Shown here one piece after another: positions 8,640-16,713 of a stretch of 64,000 nt of DNA. Source of the DNA: UBA6109 sp964506465 (GTDB taxonomy: Bacteria; Desulfobacterota; Syntrophia; Syntrophales; UBA6109); NCBI GenBank assembly GCA_964506465.1, contig CAZDLM010000007.1, positions 15,861-79,860 on the forward strand, written 5' to 3'. The notes below the pieces were generated by a model. It was not told where the DNA came from, did not search any database, and saw only the letters and a list, made by a program, of their open reading frames with translations. The position numbers and the translations under genes were made by a program. Each line of letters opens with the position of its first letter. The first letter of the stretch is position 1.

Positions 8640-9512
8640 ATGGTCGAAGACTGGATCGCCAACACCTATCAGGGGATGTCGCGCCGTCAATTCCTTGCGG
8701 GGATGGGCGCCGTAGGAGTCGGGCTCGCCGGGTATGCCATCGCCGCGACGCCCGTTGCGGGACAGGTCGTAAGCACGCCGGCCGATCGCCTTGCGACGGC
8801 GGACGGCAAGGTGCCGATTGGGGATTTCTCGATCCCGATCTATGAGGCAAGGCCTGCCGCGGCCGGGAGATATCCGGTCGTGCTTGTGATTCCGGAAGTC
8901 TTCGGGATGCACGAGCACATCAAGGATGTGACGCGCCGCTTCGCCGCGGCCGGCTTCCTGGGCATCACCTTCGAACCCTACGCGCGGGAAGGCGGCGTCC
9001 TGCACCTTCCCGACATCGCCGCCGTGAGAAAGGTCGTCGATCCGATTCCCGACGACCGCGTCATGGCGGATCTGGATGCCGTCGCGGCCTACGCCAAGAG
9101 CCATCCGGCGGCGCAGGCCGACCGGATCGGCGTGACGGGGTTCTGCCGGGGCGGGATGTACACGCTCCTCTATGCGGCGCACAATCCCCGGATAAAGGCC
9201 GCCGTTCCCTGGTACGGCCAGATCCGCCCGTCCCTGACGCCCGGCGTTCGCACGGCGGGTCCCCTGGACCTCGCCGGCCGGATTCATGCGCCCGTCCTGG
9301 GGCTTTACGGCGGCGAAGATCTTGGGATTCCCATTGCCGATGTCAGGGAAATGGAAGCGGTCCTGAAGAAGGCGGGAAAGACGGCGGAATTCGTGATCTA
9401 TCCGGGGGCCCCGCACGCCTTCTATGCGGACTACCGGCCCAGCTTCAGGCCCGAGGCGGCGGCCGATGCCTGGCGGCGCTGCGTGGCCTGGTTCGACCGC
9501 TATCTGAAATAG
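8640..9512 (+). CDS. Tat-exported dienelactone hydrolase family protein
   Basis: A 290-residue alpha/beta hydrolase. The N-terminus has a twin-arginine motif 'SRRQFLAG' and a hydrophobic stretch, so export to the periplasm is likely. The catalytic Cys elbow is 'GFCRGGMY', with a candidate Asp in 'YGGEDLG' and His in 'GAPHAFY', the Cys-Asp-His triad of carboxymethylenebutenolidase relatives. The ATG at 8640 is preferred because GGGAGGAA lies just upstream; an ATG at 8622 lacks this. Substrate unknown. It converges on hcp with a shared hairpin between. Confidence 0.85.
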   Translation: MVEDWIANTYQGMSRRQFLAGMGAVGVGLAGYAIAATPVAGQVVSTPADRLATADGKVPIGDFSIPIYEARPAAAGRYPVVLVIPEVFGMHEHIKDVTRRFAAAGFLGITFEPYAREGGVLHLPDIAAVRKVVDPIPDDRVMADLDAVAAYAKSHPAAQADRIGVTGFCRGGMYTLLYAAHNPRIKAAVPWYGQIRPSLTPGVRTAGPLDLAGRIHAPVLGLYGGEDLGIPIADVREMEAVLKKAGKTAEFVIYPGAPHAFYADYRPSFRPEAAADAWRRCVAWFDRYLK

Positions 9513-9529
9513 GGAAGCGCCCCTTCAAA

Positions 9530-9552
9530 GAAACGGGGGCGGCGCCCGTTTC
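9530..9552. terminator. Hairpin between convergent genes
   Basis: GAAACGGG (9530-9537) pairs with CCCGTTTC (9545-9552) around a 7-base loop. There is no T-run, so it would work mainly as a structural barrier between the convergent dienelactone hydrolase and hcp genes. Confidence 0.4.
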
Positions 9553-9585
9553 CAAATGGGCGCCGTCCCTGTTCTGCTTCTACTG

Positions 9586-11217
9586 TTATCCCAGGATCGC
9601 CTTCAGGTCCGCCTCCGGCGTCGAGATCGGCTTGATCCCGTAATTCTTCACCAGGACGTCCAGGACCGCCGGCGTCACGAACGCAGGCAGCGACGGCCCC
9701 AGGCGGATGTCCTTGATCCCCAGGGCCAGCAGGCTCAGCAGGATCGCCACGGCCTTCTGCTCGTACCAGGAAAGGACCAGCGAAAGCGGCAGATCGTTCA
9801 CGCCGGTCTTGAACGCCCCGGCGAGCGCCAGGGCGATCTGCACGGCCGAGAAGGCGTCGTTGCACTGGCCGACGTCCAGGAGCCGCGGGATGCCGTCGAT
9901 GTCGCCCATCTCCTTGTCGAAGAAGCGGAACTTCCCGCAGGCCAGCGTCAGGACGACGCAGTCCTTCGGAACCTGCTCGACAAACCGCGTGTAGTAGTCT
10001 CTTCCAGGTTTCGCCCCGTCGCACCCGCCCACGAGAAAGAAGTGGCGGATCTTGCCGCTTTTGACCAGTTCAATCACCTTGCCCGCAACGCCCAGGACGG
10101 CGTTCCTGCCGAAACCCGTCAGCACGGATTTCCCTTCCCGGTCCTCGGAAAATCCCGGCATCTGAAGGGCGCTGGCGATGACCGGAGAAAAGTCGCGGCC
10201 GGTGATGTGGACCGTGTCGGGCCACCCGACGACACCGGAGGTGAAGATCCTCTCTTTGTAGGCCGCCTGGGGACGCTGGATGCAGTGGGTCGTCATGAGG
10301 ATCGGGCCGGGGAACGCGGAGAATTCTTTGAACTGGTTCTGCCAGGCCGTTCCGTAATGGCCGTAGAAATGGGGGTACTTCTTGAGCAGGGGATAGCCGT
10401 GGGCGGGCAGCATCTCGCCGTGGGTGTAGATGGAAATCCCCTTGCCCTCGGTCTGTTTGAGCAGCTCTTCGAGGTCGCGGAGATCGTGCCCGGAAATGAG
10501 GATCGCCTTCCCCTTCTTCACCCCGAGCGGAACCTTGGTCGGGACGGGATGGCCGTAGCGGCCCGTGTTGCCGGCGTCCAGCAGCTCCATCGCCCGCACG
10601 TTCGTCTTGCCACATTCCAGGACCAGCCCCAGGCAGGCGTTCAAGTCGAGGGATTCGTCGGCCAATGCCGCGAGTCCCCTGTGCAGAAAGGCGTAGACCG
10701 CATCGTCCTCCTGCCCCAGGATCTGGGCGTGGTCGGCATAGGCGGCGATGCCCTTCATGCCGAAGAGGAGCGTGTGTTTCAGCGAAACAACATCCGCATT
10801 CGCGCCCGGATAGGACTTCACTCCCGCCTTTTCCCCTTGCGCGACGAGCTCGGGAATCGTGCCGGCCGGCTGGAAGGCCGATGCCCCGCCGGGATACGCG
10901 GCTTTGCCGCCCCGGGCCTTGACCTTGGCGGCGAGCTGTTCCCGGTATTCCACGGCCTTCTTCAGGAAGGGGACGAACCGCGCGGGGTCAAAGTTGACGT
11001 TCGTGAGCGTGGAAAACAGGGCCTCCGAGGTGAAAACGCCGATCTCGTGGTCGACGGCGATCCCGAGACTGCGGGCCTCGACCGCCGGCTGCGCAAGCCC
11101 CACGAGGGCAAAAACCAGAAGATCCTGCATCGCCGCCGCATCGGGCTGTTTTCCGCAGACCCCGACCTTGGTACACCCCTCGCCTTTTGCCGTTTGTTCG
11201 CATTGGTAACAGAACAT
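9586..11217 (-). CDS. hcp: Hybrid-cluster protein (hydroxylamine reductase family)
   Basis: A 543-residue Hcp. The N-terminal 'CYQCEQTAKGEGC' continuing to 'VGVCGK' gives C-x2-C-x8-C-x5-C, the spacing of the [4Fe-4S] class found in strict anaerobes, not the [2Fe-2S] class of enterics. Hybrid-cluster ligand regions are recognisable: 'LECGKTNVRAMEL', 'YTHGEMLPAHGYP', 'TTHCIQRP', 'GGCDGAKPGRDYY' and 'LACGKFRF'. Known roles are NO/hydroxylamine reduction and protein S-nitrosylation under nitrosative stress. It starts at 11217 after AAGGAGGTTT. It is divergent from a Crp/Fnr-type regulator with an Fnr-like palindrome between them. Confidence 0.95.
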   Translation of the reverse strand: MFCYQCEQTAKGEGCTKVGVCGKQPDAAAMQDLLVFALVGLAQPAVEARSLGIAVDHEIGVFTSEALFSTLTNVNFDPARFVPFLKKAVEYREQLAAKVKARGGKAAYPGGASAFQPAGTIPELVAQGEKAGVKSYPGANADVVSLKHTLLFGMKGIAAYADHAQILGQEDDAVYAFLHRGLAALADESLDLNACLGLVLECGKTNVRAMELLDAGNTGRYGHPVPTKVPLGVKKGKAILISGHDLRDLEELLKQTEGKGISIYTHGEMLPAHGYPLLKKYPHFYGHYGTAWQNQFKEFSAFPGPILMTTHCIQRPQAAYKERIFTSGVVGWPDTVHITGRDFSPVIASALQMPGFSEDREGKSVLTGFGRNAVLGVAGKVIELVKSGKIRHFFLVGGCDGAKPGRDYYTRFVEQVPKDCVVLTLACGKFRFFDKEMGDIDGIPRLLDVGQCNDAFSAVQIALALAGAFKTGVNDLPLSLVLSWYEQKAVAILLSLLALGIKDIRLGPSLPAFVTPAVLDVLVKNYGIKPISTPEADLKAILG

Positions 11218-11289
11218 GAGAAACCTCCTTTCACAACAAATCGATAATGGTCGCTGGTCCGACTCTACGGTTTCCCCCTCTGCCATTCC

Positions 11290-11303
11290 TTGATCTGTGT
11301 CAA
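11290..11303. promoter_or_regulatory. Fnr/HcpR-type palindrome between hcp and its probable regulator
   Basis: TTGATCTGTGTCAA is an almost perfect Fnr-family dyad (TTGAt-N4-gTCAA). It lies 72 bp upstream of the hcp start and 64 bp upstream of the regulator start. TACAAT at 11320-11325 is a possible -10 for the regulator, which would place the dyad over its -35. HcpR regulators of Desulfobacterota are known to use TTGAC/GTCAA-type dyads upstream of hcp. Confidence 0.6.
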
Positions 11304-11367
11304 AAAAAGGAAATTCTGCTACAATGCGAACTCGATCCTTGACCGATCCGGAGAAGAGGAGAGGGAA

Positions 11368-12054
11368 ATGAACGTTGCGAATTTCCTGGCGAGGCTCCCC
11401 CTTTTCAGGGGGCTGCCGCCGCACGAACTCAGCGAACTGTCTAAGATTACATCGCTGCGGTCCTTCCGGCAAGGGGAAATTGTCTTCGTGGAAGGGGAGC
11501 CGGCCAGCGGCTTCTACATCCTGTTTTCCGGCAAGGTGAAGATCTTCAAGCTCTCCCGGGAAGGGAAGGAGCAGATCCTCCACATCATCGAACCGGGAGA
11601 CTCCTTCGCGGAGATCACGGTCTTCGAGGGCGGGAAGTACCCGGCGAATGCCGAGGCGCTGGAACAGAGCCGGGCGGTGTTTATTCCAGCCGCGGCCCTC
11701 ATCCGGAAATTCAAGAGCGACCCGTATCTGGCGATGAACATGCTGGCGGTTCTTTCGTCCCGCCTGAGAGAATTCGCGCAGACCATCGAGAGCCTGTCAC
11801 TGCGGGGCGTACCCGAGCGCCTGGCGACGTATCTCCTTCACCTGCAGGGCTTGAAGAACGGCGCTGAAACGTTCGACCTGGAAATCAAGAAGGGCGTACT
11901 GGCCAATCTGCTGGGGGCGACGGCGGAATCTGTCTCCCGCATCCTGGCCCGCATGTCCGAAGCCGGCCTCATCCGGGTTCAGGGCAGAAGGATTTCGCTC
12001 CTGAAGCGGCGGCCGCTGGAGGATGTGGCCGCGGGCCGCCGGAAACTGGAGTAG
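11368..12054 (+). CDS. Crp/Fnr-family regulator, probable HcpR
   Basis: The protein has 228 residues. The N-terminal cyclic-nucleotide-binding-like beta-roll (about residues 10-125) contains 'FYILFSGKVKIFKLSREGKE'. A long dimerisation helix and a C-terminal Crp-type winged helix ('LANLLGATAESVSRILARM') follow. No N-terminal Cys cluster is present, so it is not an oxygen-sensing Fnr. The ATG at 11368 follows GAAGAGGAGAGGGA. Divergence from hcp and the dyad between them point to HcpR, a nitrosative-stress regulator. That assignment is inferred from context. Confidence 0.8.
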   Translation: MNVANFLARLPLFRGLPPHELSELSKITSLRSFRQGEIVFVEGEPASGFYILFSGKVKIFKLSREGKEQILHIIEPGDSFAEITVFEGGKYPANAEALEQSRAVFIPAAALIRKFKSDPYLAMNMLAVLSSRLREFAQTIESLSLRGVPERLATYLLHLQGLKNGAETFDLEIKKGVLANLLGATAESVSRILARMSEAGLIRVQGRRISLLKRRPLEDVAAGRRKLE

Positions 12055-12176
12055 TCTGTTGAAAAACACCCGCCTGCTGCGTTTCCCTCATCCTTCACCG
12101 TTCGACGTACATCACAGTACGACTCACGGCTCAGGATTTCGGGAGCCTTGCATCCGAGCGTTTTTGAACAGCCTGT
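12055..12176 (+). repeat. Dispersed intergenic repeat, copy 2 (best preserved)
   Basis: Imperfect terminal inverted repeats TGTTGAAAAAC and GTTTTTGAACA frame about 120 bp. In the middle, CCGTTCGACGTAC faces GTACGACTCACGG, a partial dyad. It shares several long blocks with 2292-2409 in the same orientation. It sits between the convergent regulator gene and hisF and could fold into one long hairpin serving as a bidirectional barrier. Confidence 0.7.
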
Positions 12177-12183
12177 AAACACC

Positions 12184-12948
12184 TTAAAGGATGACGCGGA
12201 TCCCTCGCTCGCGCAGATACTCCTTGACCTGCCTTATGGTCAGCAGCCGGAAGTGGAACACCGAGGCCGCCAGCAGGATCGACGCCCCCGCCTTCGCCAC
12301 CGCGTCGTAGAAATCACTCAGTTTTCCCGCGCCCCCCGAGGCGACAACAGGCAGCTTCACGGCATCGGCGATCGCTTTGGTGAATTCCAGATCGTAGCCC
12401 GCCTGCGTCCCGTCGCCGTCCATGCTGGTCGGCAGGATCACGCCGGCGCCCAGCGTTTCGCACTGCTTCGCCCAGGCAACCGCATCCTTCCCGACCGGCT
12501 TCGTCCCCCCGGAGACGACCAGCTCGAATCCCGAGGGCATGGCGGCGTTGCGGCGGCCGTCGACGGCCACCGTGATGGACCCTGACCCGAACTTCTTCGC
12601 CGCCTCCTCCACCAGCGCGGGCCTCTTGACGGCGGCGCTGTTCATGGAGACCTTCGTCGCACCGGCGGCCAGCAGCAGATCGATATCCTCGAGGGCCGAG
12701 ATGCCGCCGCCGACGGTGAGGGGAATGTCGATCACGGCGGACACCTTCTTCACCCACTCCAGGCGCGTCTTGCGGTTCTCGAGCGTGGCCGCGATATCCA
12801 GCATGGCCAGTTCGTCGGCCCCTTCCTTCTGATAGAGGACCGCGTTTTCCACAGGATCGCCCGCGTCCTTGATCTCTACGAAGTGAACGCCCTTGACCAC
12901 CCTTCCCTCTTTCATGTCCAGGCACGGCATGATCTTTACGGTACCCAT
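12184..12948 (-). CDS. hisF: Imidazole glycerol phosphate synthase cyclase subunit HisF
   Basis: A 254-residue (beta/alpha)8 barrel of normal HisF length. Both catalytic Asp regions are present: 'MPCLDMKEGRVVKGV' at the N-terminus and 'ITVAVDGRR' in the middle. Phosphate-binding loops are 'LTVGGGISALEDID' and 'VVASGGAGKLSDF'. HisF closes the imidazole ring using ammonia from HisH. No hisH or other his gene is nearby; it ends an apparent operon with the GNAT-LUD and nucleoside transporter genes. The RBS is GAGGAGGAA. It may be the sole housekeeping HisF or a specialised paralogue. Confidence 0.88.
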   Translation of the reverse strand: MGTVKIMPCLDMKEGRVVKGVHFVEIKDAGDPVENAVLYQKEGADELAMLDIAATLENRKTRLEWVKKVSAVIDIPLTVGGGISALEDIDLLLAAGATKVSMNSAAVKRPALVEEAAKKFGSGSITVAVDGRRNAAMPSGFELVVSGGTKPVGKDAVAWAKQCETLGAGVILPTSMDGDGTQAGYDLEFTKAIADAVKLPVVASGGAGKLSDFYDAVAKAGASILLAASVFHFRLLTIRQVKEYLRERGIRVIL

Positions 12949-12964
12949 GATTCCTCCTCGCTCT

Positions 12965-14134
12965 TTATAATCCCAGCTCTTCTCCGACGATGATCAGGGT
13001 GATCAGCGGCTTGAACCGGTCGTTGTCGAGCTGGCGCTCGATGATCACGGTCTTGCAGCAGATCCGCCAGGGCCCGCTGCAGTCACCACACTCGCCGGTG
13101 ATTCCGCAGGGGGGCGGCGGGATCATGTGGGGTTTCTGCTTCACGTTCCGCGGAGCGGCGATCGCCTTGATCCTTTGGAGGGCCTCTTCGAGGTTCGCGA
13201 CGATCTTGTTGACACCGATGACGACGATGACCTTGCGCGGGCCGAAGAGCATGGCCGCTGTCCGGTTTCCGAGGGCGTCCACGTTGACGATCTTCCCGTC
13301 CATCGTCAGCGCGTTGGTGCCGGTCACGAAGACGTCGGAGACCAGGGACCGACGCTTCAGCTCCATGCGCTCCTCCATGGTGAGCCCCTTCCGCCAGGAG
13401 TCGAAGAAAGCGTAGTTCCCCTTCTCCAGGGCATCGATCACGCCGATCTGCTTCAGCGTCAGCGAATCCCCGAGGCCGACATTGCAGCCTTCGGGGATCA
13501 TGGACATCACCTTCGCGAAGGCCTCTTTCGCATCCCGTACATAAAAAGCCGGAATGTTGTTCTTCTGCAGCGTCTCAAGCAGTTCCGGAATCCTGGTTTC
13601 CATGGTCTCTTCCCCCCTCTTCAGGCTTTTTCCCATCCGGTAGTCGTCCATGACGAACCCGCCGCCGATATCCTGGACGAGGGCTTCCATCTTCTCGAAG
13701 CCGAGTCTCTCATATGCCCTGATGGAGCCGCGGTTGTGCTTGTTGACCGTAAGGGTGATCCGCGCCAGTTTCCGTTCCGCTGCGAAGCCTTCGGCGAAAC
13801 GTACCGCCGTTCTTGCGTATCCCCTGCCGCGTTCGGAAGACCGGACGTAGATTTTGCTCAGGAAAAGTTCGCCCTCCCGCGGCTGGACGCTCAGGTAGCC
13901 GATCCGGACGCCCCGCTCTTCGATCAGAAAATAGGCATACCCTTCCCGGATCTGTCCGGCGATCGCCGCTCTCGACTGGAACTTCTCCAGCATGTAGTCA
14001 ACCTGCGCTTCGCCGATGATCGGCGTGTAGTGCTCCGTCCAGATCTCCCTGGCCAGGGCCTCGACGGCGCCGATCGCTTCGTCGGTCCATACGGGAACGA
14101 TCCGTCCGGGGTGTCTGTCGCTGCTATCGGCCAT
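12965..14134 (-). CDS. GNAT acetyltransferase fused to a LUD (lactate-utilisation) domain
   Basis: A continuous 389-residue frame. Residues about 1-165 are a GNAT N-acetyltransferase with the acetyl-CoA loop 'SSERGRGYARTAV' and 'SIRAYERLGFEK'. From about residue 177 it is a LUD/DUF162 domain ('AFYVRDAKEAFAKVM', 'GLGDSLTLKQIG', 'TNALTMDGKIVNVDALGNR') with a C-terminal Cys group ('GECGDCSGPWRICC') that could bind metal. An internal ATG at 13603 has its own AGAGGGGGG at good spacing and would yield the LUD part alone. The upstream gene ends 43 bp before, and hisF starts 16 bp after. Confidence 0.8.
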   Translation of the reverse strand: MADSSDRHPGRIVPVWTDEAIGAVEALAREIWTEHYTPIIGEAQVDYMLEKFQSRAAIAGQIREGYAYFLIEERGVRIGYLSVQPREGELFLSKIYVRSSERGRGYARTAVRFAEGFAAERKLARITLTVNKHNRGSIRAYERLGFEKMEALVQDIGGGFVMDDYRMGKSLKRGEETMETRIPELLETLQKNNIPAFYVRDAKEAFAKVMSMIPEGCNVGLGDSLTLKQIGVIDALEKGNYAFFDSWRKGLTMEERMELKRRSLVSDVFVTGTNALTMDGKIVNVDALGNRTAAMLFGPRKVIVVIGVNKIVANLEEALQRIKAIAAPRNVKQKPHMIPPPPCGITGECGDCSGPWRICCKTVIIERQLDNDRFKPLITLIIVGEELGL

Positions 14135-14177
14135 CATTTCTCCCTGCGCTTTCGAAAACGGGAAAATCCTCGCACCC

Positions 14178-15416
14178 TTACAGAAGCCCCACGATCGCGC
14201 CGGTCATGCAGGTCGCCATGGTGCCGGAAATGATCGTCCTCCCGCCCAGCGCCACGATCTCGCCGCGCCGTTCGGGGGCCATCGCGCCCATCCCGCCGAT
14301 CAGGATCCCCAGGCTCCCCAGATTGGCGAAGCCGCAGAGCGCATAGACCATGATCCGCTTGCTGTCCGGACCCAGGGCGCCCGCAGGCAGCGCGGCCAGG
14401 TCCACGAAGGCGACGAATTCGTTGAGGACCGTCTTCGTCCCCAGGAGCGAGCCCGCCGTCATAGCCTCGGACCAGGGGATGCCGATGAGCCAGGCGACCG
14501 GAGCGAAAAGCCAGCCGAGGATACGCTGCAGCGTCAGCGGTTTCCCCGCCGCAACGGGCAGCAGCGACAGCGCCTCGTTGACGAGGGCGACCAGCGCGAT
14601 GAGGACGATCAGCATGGCGGTGATGTTGATGAGGAGGACGATGCCGTCGGCGGTCCCCTTCACGACGGCGTCCATCGTGCCCGTCGCCGCCTGCGGCGGT
14701 TCGACGCGGCCGGCCGTGACCTCACCGGTCTCCGGGATCATGATAAGCGACAGCAGGATCGCCGCCGGCGTGCTGATGATCGAGGCGACGAGGATGTGTC
14801 CGAGCGCCTCCGGGATGACCGGCCCGAGGATGAGGGCGTAGATCACCATGACCGTCCCGGCGACGTTGGCCATGCCGCAGGTCATCGTGATGAAAAGTTC
14901 GCTGCGCGTCAGCTTTGCGAGGTAGGGCCGGATGAGAAGCGGCGCCTCCACCATCCCCAGGAAGACGTTCGCCGCCGCCCCCACGGCCACGGCCCCGCCG
15001 ATGTTCATCGTCTTTCTGAGCATCCAGGAAAAGCCGCGGACGATCCAGGGAAGCACCCGCCAGTAGAAGAGGACCGAGGACAGGGCGCTGACGACGAGGA
15101 CGATCGGCAACGCCTTCGCGGCAAAGACGAAGCTGGCGCCGGGCGAAGTCTCGACGAAGGGAAGCCGCCCCCCGCCCAGGTAGCCGAATACGAAGGTTGT
15201 GCCCGCCGTCGTCGCCCGGTCGAGGATCTCGACCGCCCGGTTCAGGACGAGAAAGATGTCGCGGAAAAAAGCGATTTTGAGGAGGACGAGGGCAACCGCA
15301 AACTGGGCGATCAGCCCCGCGAGAATCGTCTTGATCCGCACCTGTTTCCGGTTTTCGCTGATCAGCCAGGCGAGCCCGATGAGGAACGCCAGTCCGAGTA
15401 CACCCTGCAGATTCAT
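14178..15416 (-). CDS. Concentrative nucleoside transporter (NupC/CNT family)
   Basis: A 412-residue polytopic membrane protein. It shows the N-terminal Nucleos_tra2_N region ('LQGVLGLAFLIGLAWLISEN'), a central gate region and C-terminal core with 'NVFLGMVEAPLLIRPY' and 'TCGMANVAGTVMVIYA', both characteristic of CNT nucleoside:cation symporters. The start at 15416 (MNLQGV) is preferred because GGAGGTGGGG precedes it; longer in-frame starts lack this. It is probably the first gene of a nupC-like, GNAT-LUD, hisF transcript. Confidence 0.88.
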   Translation of the reverse strand: MNLQGVLGLAFLIGLAWLISENRKQVRIKTILAGLIAQFAVALVLLKIAFFRDIFLVLNRAVEILDRATTAGTTFVFGYLGGGRLPFVETSPGASFVFAAKALPIVLVVSALSSVLFYWRVLPWIVRGFSWMLRKTMNIGGAVAVGAAANVFLGMVEAPLLIRPYLAKLTRSELFITMTCGMANVAGTVMVIYALILGPVIPEALGHILVASIISTPAAILLSLIMIPETGEVTAGRVEPPQAATGTMDAVVKGTADGIVLLINITAMLIVLIALVALVNEALSLLPVAAGKPLTLQRILGWLFAPVAWLIGIPWSEAMTAGSLLGTKTVLNEFVAFVDLAALPAGALGPDSKRIMVYALCGFANLGSLGILIGGMGAMAPERRGEIVALGGRTIISGTMATCMTGAIVGLL

Positions 15417-15636
15417 CGTCTGCCCCACCTCCGGGCGGCAGGAAACACCGCAAAGGAACAGCGGCACTATAAGGAAAAACCGCTTCCGCTGTCAACGGCT
15501 GCATCGTATTTGCTGCCGACGCCAAGAAGGAGAAGGGATTGACCGTTTTTTGACGTCACATAATGCGTCCTCGAAACGGGGGCGAGGCATCTGCGAGATG
15601 CCGAAGCGTACCCGGCGAGACTCTCGGGGAAGAACG

Positions 15637-16545
15637 TCAGTTGGGAAAGCCATGCCTCTGCCGATGCCAGGCAAGACTGGAGCGCTCCGGCCAGTACTTC
15701 GCGTCGACAGGCAGGGAAATTCTTCGTCCCTCAAAATCTTGGAGACGCTGTCCTGACATCCCGTCTTCAGTGAATTTTTCTCGATTGACGAGCACACGGT
15801 AATCATCGTTCAATGACCAAAGACCGTGGTCAAATTGCCAGTGGGCATTCTTGGAAAGGGCCAGGCCGTTGCACGGATCGTTGTTGCGGGAATCGCTGAA
15901 TGCGTGAATATGCGCCGCGTCCACAATGCTCTCCATGCCCAAAGTCGTCAACCGATAGCCCGTGAGGGCGCACGTGTATCTGTAAGCGATTATCACCACC
16001 TCGATGCGGAAGCGCGCGTCTCGCCCCATCTGAACGTTTGATTTGAATATGGCGCCGGATTCACGAATTTCCGCCGCCGCAGGTCTGATCTTCAGGAGGC
16101 TGTAGAGTGCGATTCTCTCGCCGGGAAGGAAGTACGGTTCCGTTTCAATCAATGTCCGCCGCGCCCGGTTGCGAAACTGATCATTCGAGACACAATCAAA
16201 GAAATCCGGATCCATCCTGACCATTGTTGTCAGCCTCTTATCCGGAGACGGCTTACCTTCCGACGTCAAAGGCTGCCACACTCCAGATGATGCCAGATGA
16301 TGGAACGGCATCCGCACGTCCGGGGACTGCGTACGGCGGCCGGCAACGACCGACCAGAATACCCCGAAGCGGAATGCAAGATCGGGCGAAAGCGGGACCT
16401 CGAGGCCCGCAATTTCTCCTTTCTCCACCATTTCCATGACAACCAGCAGCAGAAGCGGTTTATGGGGCGCGGGATTCCCTCTTGCGCGGTCGATCCGTAG
16501 CGCCTGAAGTCTACGCAACCAATAGTCTTGATTCTTTTCAATCAT
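15637..16545 (-). CDS. HNH endonuclease, probable phosphorothioate-DNA-dependent type IV restriction enzyme
   Basis: A protein of 302 residues if started at MIEKNQDYW. 'PAPHKPLLLLVVMEM' and 'RMPFHHLASSGVWQPL' match, from memory, the sulfur-binding (SBD) domain of McrA-like enzymes that cut DNA carrying Dnd phosphorothioates. The C-terminal HNH nuclease is 'CALTGYRL' plus 'IVDAAHIHAFSDSRNNDP', 'CNGLALSKNAHWQFDHGLWSL'. The start is uncertain: in-frame codons at 16590 and 16641 would extend it, but family members begin about 20 residues before the PHKP motif. No dnd modification genes lie nearby, consistent with defence against foreign modified DNA. Confidence 0.8.
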   Translation of the reverse strand: MIEKNQDYWLRRLQALRIDRARGNPAPHKPLLLLVVMEMVEKGEIAGLEVPLSPDLAFRFGVFWSVVAGRRTQSPDVRMPFHHLASSGVWQPLTSEGKPSPDKRLTTMVRMDPDFFDCVSNDQFRNRARRTLIETEPYFLPGERIALYSLLKIRPAAAEIRESGAIFKSNVQMGRDARFRIEVVIIAYRYTCALTGYRLTTLGMESIVDAAHIHAFSDSRNNDPCNGLALSKNAHWQFDHGLWSLNDDYRVLVNREKFTEDGMSGQRLQDFEGRRISLPVDAKYWPERSSLAWHRQRHGFPN

Positions 16546-16713
16546 GGTCGCCGGCGGAAAGGTCTCTTGAATTCGAGTCGAGTTATTCATACAGCGGTTC
16601 CCCGGGAAATTCAAATGGTGAACTCCCTGGAACGAATCCATCAAAAAAGATGCAAATCCGGAAATTCCCGGCTACCATAGACATGGAAAACGTTTCGCCG
16701 GGGATTCCTTTTT

